DNA of 64,000 bases from Flavobacteriales bacterium (lineage in GTDB: Bacteria; Bacteroidota; Bacteroidia; Flavobacteriales_D; Crocinitomicaceae): positions 1-64,000 of the forward strand of contig CANHHA010000010.1 in assembly GCA_947460825.1 (NCBI GenBank), read 5' to 3'. Every line of letters starts with the position of its first letter. Within the stretch, counting starts at the first letter, position 1. Positions 30,701 through 38,676 of the stretch are shown here, piece after piece. A program made the translations under genes and the position numbers. The notes below the pieces were generated by a model, which saw nothing but the letters and a program-made list of their open reading frames with translations, had not been told where the DNA came from and did not search any database.

Positions 30701-31500
30701 TTCTGAGCTACTTGGTCTACAAAATGGGTAATATTCGCTGCGTACAAATTAAAAAAGTTGTTCGAAGCTTTTTTACGAATATTAAGTTGGTAGGTATTAT
30801 TATTTCGTGTAAGGTAAACGGAGTGATTTTCTAGGTGATTGATATGCACATAATTCAAGTGCTCCTTAAGCTCTTTATCGTTAAGATCGTTTGTGGTAAA
30901 ATTAAAGTCCCTTAAAAATTGTGTCGAAGAAGGGTTTGCATAGAGCAACTTACATCCTACCCCAATCCGCAATACCGGATTCGGATTTTCCTCAGGAAAC
31001 AATGAGGTATTCAATAATTCTTGCTTACTCTCTTCTAAGGCTTTGTTTTTGAGTCGGTATTCATGGTTGAGGCGCTGTAAATCCTCCAAGGCTTTGGTGG
31101 ACGCCTGCAGCAGAAACAAATATTCCGCGATGTAATCTTGTTGTGGAAAATCCTTTAAAGTAAGCTGATAGGCTGAAATATGGAAATTTGCATTGACTAC
31201 GGGCGATCCATGGATAATATACCCCCATTCCACAGGCCTACCTGAAATTTTATACCGTTTACTCCCATCGCGCGTCTGTATAAAAAAAAGTTGGGACGTG
31301 TTATTTCGCAATTTATCAAAAGACCCACCCGTGACCCACTCGAAGGTCGTGTCAAAAGAAGCCGAAGTAGATAACTTAATTGCTTTATGAAAGGCCTTAC
31401 CCACCTTAAGGAGGGAAAAATCGTTCCCAACAAATAAGGTATGTGGGTTTGCGAATTCTAACGCACTGAATAAGGCATTAAGTTCTGATTCAGTGTTCAT
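27724..31500 (-). CDS. Cytoplasmic H-NOX-partner histidine kinase (HNOBA-like, PAS and GAF domains)
   Basis: A sensor kinase of 1258 residues without membrane helices. Residues about 10-150 resemble the H-NOX-associated (HNOBA) domain of soluble guanylate cyclase, with HGSPVVNANFHISAYQLTLK followed by a helical linker. Three PAS domains (about 165-255, 290-400, 420-530), two GAF domains (about 560-715 and 740-890), a coiled coil, the phosphoacceptor helix ASGIAHDLNTPLG (H941) and the ATPase domain (NIIKNAIE, GSGLGLSIV) follow. The HD rather than HE after the histidine is a subtype feature. The ATG at 31500 overlaps the H-NOX stop by four bases; an ATG at 31506 is an alternative. Domain borders are approximate; the HNOBA call is my pattern match. 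Confidence 0.9.
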   Translation of the reverse strand: MNTESELNALFSALEFANPHTLFVGNDFSLLKVGKAFHKAIKLSTSASFDTTFEWVTGGSFDKLRNNTSQLFFIQTRDGSKRYKISGRPVEWGYIIHGSPVVNANFHISAYQLTLKDFPQQDYIAEYLFLLQASTKALEDLQRLNHEYRLKNKALEESKQELLNTSLFPEENPNPVLRIGVGCKLLYANPSSTQFLRDFNFTTNDLNDKELKEHLNYVHINHLENHSVYLTRNNNTYQLNIRKKASNNFFNLYAANITHFVDQVAQKESELTELALRLNDQQEFYEYILNNIPSDIAVFDDEHRYLFVNPQGIKSSETREFMIGKDDYDYCALKGTSTAGADFRRAKFLEVLKQDKEVEWEDDMHDANGNRKVIMRRMRPIYNPNSKKRNVVGYGIDITQRKLAEEEVTQSHLRLTLLEQFLNAASDAVQVADDHGNFVYINKAASERLGIPMEEITKYKVSDIDHQFKDPKDWQAHLEFLKEKGSFSSESVNVNQVTGKTIDVEVYVRHQVIDGNGYIIAASRDISERKQAERILAYKNEFQAVIMEVATEFIDINPDALDELINSTLERLGKFMKVDRVYLFEYNHEKQTTSNTHEWVAEDINPEINNLQDIPFEYVPVWVETHSKGENVEVENTTKLPDGMFKELLLEQDIKSLIALPLMHDGVSIGFVGLDAVKDYRKFYDDEKVLLVLLSRMLVNVKERIRNIKAIHESNLTINQINAELQKIIQAEKTVNVLADSFLTGTEYEEICWDIVENVISQLDFEDCVIYKLEEKSLVQVAAMGNKTKRRRVLKDTMKIPLGQGIVGAVAKTGKALLVEDTSIDERYIVDDEKRLSEVAVPIKLGRKIWGVIDSENERKGFFTDLHLRVLMTISNLLSQKISAIEEQKTKEKLQLEILEINAGLERRVAEETNRNLELTKSMSDQEKLVTIGEIASGIAHDLNTPLGAIKIGAESIRFTLDNLFGNVVSKCTEAQINVALNRSIERQGELFVGGLQQRKEMKALDLLLADKYPDIALDARAKYVAMLVKTRVLPDQEEFIEQVLHSTNPFEFLELIYSLQIVRNFIETILTSSDRATNVVQDLRSFIKDQRNSDKGPVNLFDNINTVLNVFNYDIKRSVELIFDVDRNLFIEGFDIKLFQLWSNIIKNAIESLDQYKERGIIKIFTESTSDEVTVHIANNGPKISEEVKQHMFEKFYTTKARRNGSGLGLSIVKSVLDEHVAQINLDSTEEWTTFSFTFKRLNYESEQKNEVEIELM

Positions 31501-32042
31501 TCCCATTCAATCAAAAAGACATGGCAATCGGAATCATCGCCTTTCTCAAGAATTTGCTTAATCCGACAGTTAAGATTAAAGCGTTTTCCCAAGCCCTTAA
31601 TTAATCCGAATAACATTGGTGTTAGCCCTGCTCGGTGTGAACGATATTCTAACTCTAAAGAATTGGCCTTTTCATTTCGTATGGTGAATAGCGGCGGCGC
31701 TAAGTGGGGCATGATGTTACTCATCCGCGCATGCAACATATCAAGATTCGCTAAAAATTCAGGGAAAGAGGCTCCCGAAAGTTCCATTAATTCTCCATAC
31801 CCCTCCTCCGCGGTGTAGGTAATCCAATATTCGCCGAAGGCCTCAAGAATTACAGGGGCATCTGATTTGAGCACTACCGAAGCATGATGCACCAAGTCGT
31901 AAGTCAATTTATCCGGATAGGATTGTAAGCCAACAAATTCACTTTCCTCAAATCCTGCTCTCGATGCGATTTCAATCCAAGCCTCTTCGCCATAATTGGT
32001 GACCACTAAATCCTTGATTGCTTTGTTTACAAGACCGTACAT
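31497..32042 (-). CDS. H-NOX heme nitric-oxide/oxygen-binding sensor protein
   Basis: A 181-residue stand-alone H-NOX domain, the fold that binds heme and senses NO in bacteria and animals. It opens MYGLVNKAI like other members. The proximal heme ligand is H104 (DMLHARM) and the heme propionate motif is Y133-x-S135-x-R137 (YRSHR). The position of the distal tyrosine that stabilises oxygen in some members is Pro here (GLTPMLFGL), which predicts NO rather than O2 selectivity. It is first in the operon and overlaps its partner kinase by four bases. Confidence 0.95.
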   Translation of the reverse strand: MYGLVNKAIKDLVVTNYGEEAWIEIASRAGFEESEFVGLQSYPDKLTYDLVHHASVVLKSDAPVILEAFGEYWITYTAEEGYGELMELSGASFPEFLANLDMLHARMSNIMPHLAPPLFTIRNEKANSLELEYRSHRAGLTPMLFGLIKGLGKRFNLNCRIKQILEKGDDSDCHVFLIEWE

Positions 32043-32059
32043 ACCTTAAAATTATTTAA

Positions 32060-32067
32060 CAAATATA
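32060..32067 (-). promoter_or_regulatory. -7 element for the H-NOX operon
   Basis: TATATTTG on the minus strand matches TAnnTTTG and lies 17 bases before the H-NOX ATG. The -33 region has no clean TTG. Confidence 0.45.
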
Positions 32068-32124
32068 AAGAAAGGTATTGAAGAACACCTTGAAAAACCG
32101 GGGCATATTTAAGACATATTTGCG

Positions 32125-32132
32125 TACTTTTG
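32125..32132 (+). promoter_or_regulatory. -7 element for the aldo/keto reductase
   Basis: TACTTTTG matches TAnnTTTG, 13 bases before the ATG at 32146, within the spacer shared with the divergent H-NOX operon. Confidence 0.45.
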
Positions 32133-32145
32133 CAAAAAAAACACC

Positions 32146-33129
32146 ATGGAATATAACAAGCTCGGGAAATCCGGGATTCAGATTAGTCGATTCTCCCTTG
32201 GGTCTTGGTTGACTTTTGGAAAGCAAATTGATGAACGCGTGGTGGAGCGGTTAATGGCGATTGCCTACGAACACGGAATCAATTTCTATGATAACGCAGA
32301 GATTTACGCGCGAGGAATGAGTGAAACGGTGATGGGTAAAACCCTTAAAAAACTGGGATGGAGTCGCGACAGTTATTTAGTCTCTAGTAAGGTCTTCTTT
32401 GGAACGGGTGGAACTTGGCCCACGCAACGCGGATTAAGCAGAAAACATATTATAGAAGGATGTCATCAAGCACTCGAGCGCCTACAAGTAGAGTACATCG
32501 ATTTATTTTTTTGTCACCGTCCAGATAAATCAACACCCATTGAGGAAACGGTGTGGGCTATGCACCATTTAATTCAACAAGGGAAAATCCTCTACTGGGG
32601 TACTTCAGAATGGAGCGCGCAAGAAATCATGGAGGCCCATGTATTCGCCAAACAAAACCATTTGATTGGACCAACCATGGAACAACCCGAATACAATTTA
32701 TTTTGTCGCCACAAGGTGGAAGTGGAATTTGAACAAATCTATAAAACGATGGGGTTAGGAACCACGATATGGTCTCCCTTAGCCTCTGGCGTATTAACAG
32801 GAAAATACAACCATGGGAATCCAACAGGTACCCGCCTAGGAATAGAGGGCTTGGAATGGCTTCGAGATAAAAACGTAACGGCGGAACGTATTGATAAAGC
32901 AAGAAAGATTGAAACATTAGCCATTGAACTTGGAACCACCAGCACGAAACTAAGCCTGGCTTGGTGCCTTAAAAATCCAAATGTAAGTACAGTAATTTTA
33001 GGTGCAAGTAACGAAACCCAATTAATGGAGAACCTAGAAGCCATGGAAATTCAATCCCTACTTACTTCAGAGGTGATGGAGCGCATAGAGCGAGACATGG
33101 ATAATAAGCCGCTTAGACCTGACTATTAA
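32146..33129 (+). CDS. Aldo/keto reductase (AKR6 / potassium-channel beta-subunit-like)
   Basis: A 327-residue NADPH-dependent carbonyl reductase with the TIM-barrel AKR fold. The catalytic tetrad is D49, Y54, K82 and H124 (FYDNAE, IYARG, SSKVFF, FCHRPD). The opening MEYNKLGKSGIQISRFSLGS and the WGTSEWSAQEIMEAH block match the Kv-beta/AKR6 group. The C-terminal cofactor-binding part has VILGASNETQLMENL. It diverges from the H-NOX operon. Its physiological substrate is unknown. Confidence 0.93.
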   Translation: MEYNKLGKSGIQISRFSLGSWLTFGKQIDERVVERLMAIAYEHGINFYDNAEIYARGMSETVMGKTLKKLGWSRDSYLVSSKVFFGTGGTWPTQRGLSRKHIIEGCHQALERLQVEYIDLFFCHRPDKSTPIEETVWAMHHLIQQGKILYWGTSEWSAQEIMEAHVFAKQNHLIGPTMEQPEYNLFCRHKVEVEFEQIYKTMGLGTTIWSPLASGVLTGKYNHGNPTGTRLGIEGLEWLRDKNVTAERIDKARKIETLAIELGTTSTKLSLAWCLKNPNVSTVILGASNETQLMENLEAMEIQSLLTSEVMERIERDMDNKPLRPDY

Positions 33130-33181
33130 AACAAAAGCAAAAAAAACTTGTTACCTTTCTTTATTGTAATAATTCAACCCC

Positions 33182-34192
33182 ATGATTCAAACTGATATTA
33201 TTATTATTGGTACGGGCCCCGTTGGACTCTTCACCGTCTTTGAGGCAGGGCTCCTCAAATTACGTTGTCATTTAATTGATTCATTACCACAACCAGGTGG
33301 ACAATGCTCAGAAATTTATCCCAAGAAACCGATTTATGATATACCTGGATTTCCAGAAATATTAGCAGGGGATCTCATTGACAACCTCATGGCTCAAGCC
33401 GCGCCATTTAAGCCCGGTTTCACCTTGGGTGAAGCGGCAATATCGATTGATACCATGGAAGATGGCACCTTTAACGTAACTACCGTAAAAGGCACGATAC
33501 ACAACGCACCTATCGTTATTATTGCGGGCGGACTGGGTGTTTTTGAACCAAGAAAACCACCGATTGAGAACATTACCCAGTTTGAAGACAAAGGGGTTGA
33601 GTATATCATTCGTGATCCTAAGTTTTATCAGGATAAAGCCTGTGTTATTGCTGGAGGAGGAGACTCCGCATTGGATTGGTCAATATATTTAGTAGAAAAT
33701 AATATTGCCTCCTCTATTTCTTTAGTGCATCGCAGTGCATCGTTTCGTGGTCATTTAGATTCCGTTCAAAAAGTGATTGACTTAGCAGATCAAGGAAAAA
33801 TCGATTTAATTACAGAGGCAGAGGTTACAGGATTAGCAGGGAATGGCACCTTAGAAGAGGTAATCATAACCCACCAACATCAGGGTGAGATCCGAAGAAC
33901 GGTAGACCATTTCATTCCGCTTTTTGGATTAAAACCAAGCTTAGGCCCTATTGCTGATTGGGGCTTGGAAATAGAAAAAAACGCCATCAAGGTAAATACC
34001 TTAGACTATTCTACGAATATTCCAGGAATCTATGCCATTGGGGACGTAAACACCTATGAGAATAAATTGAAGTTGATCCTTTGTGGGTTTCATGAGGGAA
34101 CGCTCGCTGTGCAATCCGCTTTTGCGCGCATCCACCCAGAAAAGAAAAACGTATTAAAGTATACCACCGTAAATGGCGTTCAAGGCTTTTAG
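33182..34192 (+). CDS. Ferredoxin-NADP reductase, thioredoxin-reductase-like
   Basis: A 336-residue FAD flavoprotein that moves electrons between NADPH and ferredoxin or flavodoxin. The FAD-binding IIGTGPVGLF (9-18), NADP-binding VIAGGGDSALDW (about 154-165) and GIYAIGDVNTY (about 280) are present. The active-site CxxC of true thioredoxin reductases is missing, which places it in the TrxR-like FNR group common in Bacteroidota and Firmicutes. The sensor kinase follows after six bases, so the two are probably cotranscribed. Confidence 0.92.
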   Translation: MIQTDIIIIGTGPVGLFTVFEAGLLKLRCHLIDSLPQPGGQCSEIYPKKPIYDIPGFPEILAGDLIDNLMAQAAPFKPGFTLGEAAISIDTMEDGTFNVTTVKGTIHNAPIVIIAGGLGVFEPRKPPIENITQFEDKGVEYIIRDPKFYQDKACVIAGGGDSALDWSIYLVENNIASSISLVHRSASFRGHLDSVQKVIDLADQGKIDLITEAEVTGLAGNGTLEEVIITHQHQGEIRRTVDHFIPLFGLKPSLGPIADWGLEIEKNAIKVNTLDYSTNIPGIYAIGDVNTYENKLKLILCGFHEGTLAVQSAFARIHPEKKNVLKYTTVNGVQGF

Positions 34193-34198
34193 GTTGCC

Positions 34199-35530
34199 AT
34201 GAAAAACAAATCCATTAGCACAGTTATCATTTTAGGAGCACTCTCGATGCTTTCTATTTTGATTATCCAGTTGCTATGGGTTGGGCGGACGATAGAGACT
34301 CAAAATGTCAGTTTAGCCATTCAGCAGAAAGAGGACAGCCTTAATCTAAAAGAATTTCAAGATCACGTGCATCGTTCGTTAATGAATGTATTATCCACCA
34401 TTCAAAAAAGGGATGGGGATCAAACGGATATGTACGGTGCGGTGAGGCAACTCTCCAATAACCATTACACCGTAGATTTCAATGAAGAATTGCAACCCTT
34501 TTATCTAGAAACCTTACTTAAAAAGGAATTCTACATTCAGAACATTCACAGGGATTTTTACTATGGAATCTATGACTGTTTTACTGATTCAATTGTATTA
34601 AGCAATCGGGTGCGCTACAAGAAAGACTCCATCTATGTCACGGATGCTGTTTCTACCGATGAGATTACACCAGAGAAACTGAACTTAACCAAAGACGGTC
34701 ATTATTTTACCGTGTATTTCCCGAATATGGAACTTGGAGAAATCGAACCCCAGAACGATTACTCACCATGGATTTATCTAACCCTCATGTTAGTGGTCAT
34801 TGCCACATTTTTCGCCTTTAGCGTTACCGTTATTATGCGTCAATATCGCTTAGCGGAAGTTAAAACAGATTTCATCAACAACATGACCCATGAGCTCAAA
34901 ACGCCAATTTCCACCATTAGTTTATCGGCAGAGATGATGATGAGGCTACCAGAAATCACGGCGGAACAAATTCAAAAATATGCGAGTATCATCTATAAGG
35001 AAAACAAGCGCCTTGAGCACCAAGTAGAGCGCGTACTTAACGTCGCTAAATTAGACAAGGATCAGGTGGTCCTCAATAAAGACCAGTTTGACGTCAATGA
35101 ATTATTGGATGAAGTAAAAGAGAACTTTGAGCTGCATCACTTCGAAAAGGGAGGGATCATTCACATTGATTTAAACGCTGATAATCATATTATACAAGCA
35201 GACGCGGTTCATTTAACCAACGTGATTTATAACCTATTGGAAAATGCAATAAAATATTGTGAATCGGTACCAAACATTACCATACAAACAAGAAATGACA
35301 AGCAGGGAATTTGGATTGAGATTGAGGACAATGGAATTGGAATAAAAAAGGAAAACCTTTCTTTAATTTTTGATAAATTCTATCGGGTACCTACGGGAAA
35401 TCTACACAACGTAAAAGGCTATGGGCTTGGACTTTACTATGTGAAGCTGATTGTTGATGCACACGGAGGTAAGGTCAACGTAAAAAGCGCCCCTGGTAAA
35501 GGGACCACCTTCTCACTATTTTTTCCGTGA
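34199..35530 (+). CDS. Membrane sensor histidine kinase
   Basis: A 443-residue kinase. Membrane helix 1 (about 8-28) and helix 2 (about 190-212) bracket a periplasmic sensor region of about 160 residues with no recognised domain. The phosphoacceptor is H231 in NNMTHELKTPISTIS. ATPase motifs are YNLLENAIKYCE, DNGIGIKKENL and GYGLGLYYVKLIVDAHGG. No response regulator is adjacent, so it is an orphan in this window. It follows the flavoprotein gene by six bases and overlaps the convergent hypothetical gene by 15 bases at its 3' end. The signal is unknown. Confidence 0.93.
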   Translation: MKNKSISTVIILGALSMLSILIIQLLWVGRTIETQNVSLAIQQKEDSLNLKEFQDHVHRSLMNVLSTIQKRDGDQTDMYGAVRQLSNNHYTVDFNEELQPFYLETLLKKEFYIQNIHRDFYYGIYDCFTDSIVLSNRVRYKKDSIYVTDAVSTDEITPEKLNLTKDGHYFTVYFPNMELGEIEPQNDYSPWIYLTLMLVVIATFFAFSVTVIMRQYRLAEVKTDFINNMTHELKTPISTISLSAEMMMRLPEITAEQIQKYASIIYKENKRLEHQVERVLNVAKLDKDQVVLNKDQFDVNELLDEVKENFELHHFEKGGIIHIDLNADNHIIQADAVHLTNVIYNLLENAIKYCESVPNITIQTRNDKQGIWIEIEDNGIGIKKENLSLIFDKFYRVPTGNLHNVKGYGLGLYYVKLIVDAHGGKVNVKSAPGKGTTFSLFFP

Positions 35531-35935
35531 TTTTTTTAGCCGCGTATTAGGCTGAGGGAATATCCCTGTTCGAATAAGCTCCTTTGTTTTTGGATTGAAA
35601 ATGAGTTCTTCGAGTATCAACGAATTTACCGACCTTACTTGAACGTTCCAGGTTTGATTCCTGCCCTTACCTATTTTTTTTACTGCCGTAACACTTCCAT
35701 TCAATACCGGACAAAACATCGGGGTTTTATAACATATGGAAACCGTATTTCGGGCCACTTCAATGCTCAGCGCAGCTGAGTCTACAGGAATGGATTGATT
35801 GTGTTGTGAAACCAAGTATGCGGGTTGATTGCCTAGGTAGGTGCCAACCATTTTTTTGGGTAGCTTTTTTGTAGCTTGCGCCACGAGAGATTGACTGAAA
35901 ATTACACAGAACACCAAAAAAACACACTGCTTCAT
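35516..35935 (-). CDS. Secreted protein of unknown function
   Basis: A 139-residue protein that I do not recognise. The start is the ATG that opens MKQCVFLVFCVIFSQSLVAQ, a clear signal peptide; an earlier in-frame start is too far upstream and would leave the signal peptide internal. The mature part has a KKMVGTYLGNQPAYLVSQ stretch and a basic C-terminal tail (RLKKSRKK). It may be a small beta-barrel periplasmic or surface protein. A TACTTTCG element lies four bases before the start. Confidence 0.75.
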   Translation of the reverse strand: MKQCVFLVFCVIFSQSLVAQATKKLPKKMVGTYLGNQPAYLVSQHNQSIPVDSAALSIEVARNTVSICYKTPMFCPVLNGSVTAVKKIGKGRNQTWNVQVRSVNSLILEELIFNPKTKELIRTGIFPQPNTRLKKSRKK

Positions 35936-35939
35936 GCCA

Positions 35940-35947
35940 CGAAAGTA
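35940..35947 (-). promoter_or_regulatory. -7-like element for the secreted hypothetical
   Basis: TACTTTCG on the minus strand differs from TAnnTTTG by one base and lies four bases before the ATG at 35935. The same octamer precedes thyA and pepT. Confidence 0.35.
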
Positions 35948-36021
35948 CGCAAATTCAACATTGTTTATTATCCCGTTAATAAAATCATCGAAACAACCCA
36001 AGTTGGTTTTTTATAAAAGTT

Positions 36022-36029
36022 TACTTTCG
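36022..36029 (+). promoter_or_regulatory. -7-like element for thyA
   Basis: TACTTTCG, one base off TAnnTTTG, lies seven bases before the thyA ATG. Confidence 0.35.
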
Positions 36030-36036
36030 TACTACG

Positions 36037-36831
36037 ATGGAACAATATCACAAACTCTTAACGCACATTCTTGACCACGGCGTAAAAAAGGAGGACCGCA
36101 CGGGCACAGGTACCTATTCCGTTTTTGGGTATCAAATGCGTTTTAATCTCGCAGACGGTTTTCCATTGGTAACGACCAAAAAATTGCACCTTCGTTCGAT
36201 TATTCATGAACTGCTTTGGTTTTTACAAGGCGACACCAACATTAAGTATTTAAAAGACAACAATGTTTCTATTTGGGATGAATGGGCAGATGAAGAAGGC
36301 AATCTTGGACCTGTATACGGCTACCAGTGGCGTTCTTGGCCCACACAAGATGGAGGTCATATTGACCAAATATCACAAGTGGTTGAACAGATTAAAAAAA
36401 ATCCAGATTCACGTCGTTTATTAGTTTCTGCATGGAACGTTTCGTGTGTGAATGATATGGCCTTGCCCCCTTGCCATACTATGTTTCAATTTTATGTGGC
36501 AGAAGGAAAGCTGAGTTGCCAACTTTACCAGCGAAGCGCGGATACTTTTTTAGGCGTTCCTTTTAACATTGCCTCATATGCCTTACTCACCTTAATGATG
36601 TCTCAAGTATGTGGCCTGCAACCGGGTGAGTTTATCCACACCTTTGGCGATGCGCATCTTTACACCAATCACATAGAGCAAGCCAAGCTTCAACGTTCAA
36701 GGGAATGCAGACCATTGCCAACCATGAAAATCAATCCCGATGTGAAGGATCTGTTTGCATTTAAATTTGAAGATTTCGAATTAGAGAATTATGCTCCACA
36801 TCCACACATTAAAGCTGCGGTAGCCGTATGA
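36037..36831 (+). CDS. thyA: Thymidylate synthase
   Basis: A 264-residue enzyme that methylates dUMP to dTMP with methylene-tetrahydrofolate. The nucleophile is C146 in [11 protein letters not shown], the phosphate-binding arginines are R21 and R126-R127, and the folate- and nucleotide-binding [19 protein letters not shown] block is present. Length equals the E. coli enzyme. It overlaps folA by four bases (ATGA), which couples it to the reductase that recycles its dihydrofolate product. Confidence 0.98.
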   Translation: MEQYHKLLTHILDHGVKKEDRTGTGTYSVFGYQMRFNLADGFPLVTTKKLHLRSIIHELLWFLQGDTNIKYLKDNNVSIWDEWADEEGNLGPVYGYQWRSWPTQDGGHIDQISQVVEQIKKNPDSRRLLVSAWNVSCVNDMALPPCHTMFQFYVAEGKLSCQLYQRSADTFLGVPFNIASYALLTLMMSQVCGLQPGEFIHTFGDAHLYTNHIEQAKLQRSRECRPLPTMKINPDVKDLFAFKFEDFELENYAPHPHIKAAVAV

Positions 36832-37331
36832 AAAAGCTTTCATTAATCGTTGCCATGGATGAAGAGCGAGGCATTGGGAAAAACAATGACCTGATGTGGA
36901 ATCTTCCCAATGACATGAAGTTTTTCAAAGAAATGACCAATGGTCAAATCGTAGTGATGGGTAGAAAAAATTACGACTCCATCCCAGAACGGTTTCGGCC
37001 CTTACCTAATCGAGAGAATTGTGTCATCACCAGAAATCTAACCTTTCAAGCACCCGGCTGCAAGGTCTTTCATACCTTACAGGATTGCATTGATGCATAC
37101 AAAGAAGACGAACGCACCCTGTTTATTATCGGTGGGGGTGAAATTTATCGCCTAGCCATGGAGACACTCCCATTAGATGAATTATACATTACAGCAATCG
37201 ACCATACCTTTGGCGCAGATACATTTTTGTGTAATTTCGACGAAACGTCTTGGAAAAAAACGAGCATCCAAACGCAAATCCCTGATGAGCGCCATGCCTT
37301 TGGGTTTGCGGTTTATAAGTATTTCAAGTAA
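36828..37331 (+). CDS. folA: Dihydrofolate reductase
   Basis: A 167-residue enzyme that reduces dihydrofolate with NADPH. It opens [23 protein letters not shown]-style, with the catalytic acid D29 in [11 protein letters not shown], the cofactor motif [12 protein letters not shown] and [12 protein letters not shown]. Translation is coupled to thyA by a four-base overlap. Confidence 0.98.
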   Translation: MKKLSLIVAMDEERGIGKNNDLMWNLPNDMKFFKEMTNGQIVVMGRKNYDSIPERFRPLPNRENCVITRNLTFQAPGCKVFHTLQDCIDAYKEDERTLFIIGGGEIYRLAMETLPLDELYITAIDHTFGADTFLCNFDETSWKKTSIQTQIPDERHAFGFAVYKYFK

Positions 37332-37358
37332 TGTATTAATTTTATAGAAACGTACCTC

Positions 37359-37883
37359 ATGTTAGCACCCTTTAACCTTAAGCAGTGGATCAATGACAAC
37401 CGAGATCTATTAAAACCTCCGGTATCCAATAAGAATTTGTATCATGAGGCAGGAGATTTCATAGTGATGGTTGTGGCTGGACCAAACGCCCGCAAAGATT
37501 ACCACTACAATGAAAGTGAGGAATTATTCTTTCAGATTGAAGGAGATATCACGGTTCGAATTCAGCATGAAGGAAAACCAAAAGATATTTTAGTGAAGGA
37601 AGGGGATATGTTCTTGTTACCTGCAAATACCCCTCATTCACCGATGCGCGGAGAAAACACCATCGGCTTGGTGATCGAGCGCGTCAGAAAAGGAACGGCA
37701 TTGACGGATGGATTGTTTTGGTTTTGTGAAAACTGTAACGAGGAATTAAAATCTTACCGCTTTCACTTAGAAAACATCGAAAAAGATTTCATCCCTAGAT
37801 TCAAGGAATATTACAGCTCAGAAGCAATGCGCACATGCAAATCTTGTGGGCATGTAATGGCTACAGACCCACGTTTTACCTAA
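37359..37883 (+). CDS. nbaC: 3-hydroxyanthranilate 3,4-dioxygenase
   Basis: A 174-residue cupin that opens the ring of 3-hydroxyanthranilate, the step before quinolinate in tryptophan-to-NAD synthesis. The iron ligands are H49, E55 and H93; the substrate residues are R45, R97 and E107. A second rubredoxin-like metal site is formed by C123, C126, C160 and C163, as in other bacterial members. It follows folA after 27 bases. The other kynurenine-pathway genes are not in the window. Confidence 0.95.
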   Translation: MLAPFNLKQWINDNRDLLKPPVSNKNLYHEAGDFIVMVVAGPNARKDYHYNESEELFFQIEGDITVRIQHEGKPKDILVKEGDMFLLPANTPHSPMRGENTIGLVIERVRKGTALTDGLFWFCENCNEELKSYRFHLENIEKDFIPRFKEYYSSEAMRTCKSCGHVMATDPRFT

Positions 37884-37886
37884 GGA

Positions 37887-38324
37887 TTACTTATCCGTTT
37901 CGTAGGTACTGATGTAGGTGATGTTTGTGGTTTTGTCGTAATACTGCAATACCATCTTTTTACCTCTTAATTCATTAATGGAATAAGAAACCGGTATATC
38001 TTCACCGTCTGTTAATAACATGAGTGAAGTTTTATCATCATTAAACATCCATGTTCCATGCTCAAAGGTTGATTGTATTTGCCCTAAAACCGTTTGGCTT
38101 GCAGTCCACGAATAGGTTCCGTCTTTCTCAATGACTATTGTAATTTCGGGTTGATTGTCAATAAACTCATTCCCATTCACGAGGTAACTCGTCAATTTCC
38201 AATCATTCACCACACGATTTGATTTGGTCAATAGGGTAAATTTGGATCCGTTTGGATATTTACTGCAAGATGGGGTTAAGCATATTAAACTTAAGGCAAG
38301 CAAAGGGAGGATTAAAAACTTCAT
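37887..38324 (-). CDS. Lipoprotein of a local three-copy family (divergent member)
   Basis: A 145-residue lipoprotein with its lipobox at C20 (LTPSC). After the cysteine it reads SKYPNGSKFTLLTKSNRVVNDWKLTS and has a KDGTYSWTAS strand and GTWMFNDDKTSL. These match the protein at 40434-40880 position for position, so the two are paralogues. The fold resembles small lipocalin-like beta barrels of Bacteroidota. Function unknown. The decayed third copy lies directly upstream. Confidence 0.8.
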   Translation of the reverse strand: MKFLILPLLALSLICLTPSCSKYPNGSKFTLLTKSNRVVNDWKLTSYLVNGNEFIDNQPEITIVIEKDGTYSWTASQTVLGQIQSTFEHGTWMFNDDKTSLMLLTDGEDIPVSYSINELRGKKMVLQYYDKTTNITYISTYETDK

Positions 38325-38349
38325 AATGAATTAAATGTTGACCAAAAAT

Positions 38350-38676
38350 ACAATTTTTTTGAAAATAAAAAAGCCCCTTTCGGGGCTCATGCTATAATTC
38401 TCAATTACTTGGGCTCATACGTATAGGTAAACGTATCTCCAGAATCGTAATCGAACTCCATATCTTTCTTTAGCATCAATATCTCCATGGTATCCTTCGA
38501 ATTCGCTGCTGGATTGGTTTCAGTCAGAATTAATGTTGTTTTCTCATCGTAAAACTCCCAAGTACCTGCACTGGTATAGGTTGTTGGAACTCCAAAAATC
38601 GTGATTACGGTGCTTGCATTAAAGGTTCCGTCCTTCGAAATTGAATTGGTAAGGGTGAGGTTGCTTAAATTCCATT
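38350..38676. repeat. Direct repeat copy A flanking the GH1 gene
   Basis: About 327 bases closely match 40379-40717 in the same orientation. The match begins with the stretch of seven Ts, continues through the terminator hairpin and ends abruptly inside the lipoprotein reading frame. Copy B has 12 extra bases, in frame. By eye the identity is high, but I did not compute it. Confidence 0.9.
38365..38387 (-). terminator. Terminator in repeat copy A
   Basis: A six-base stem AGCCCC/GGGGCT (38372-38377 with 38382-38387) and TTTC loop. A run of six Ts follows on the minus strand. It is identical to the hairpin in copy B and now closes only the pseudogene. Confidence 0.75.
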
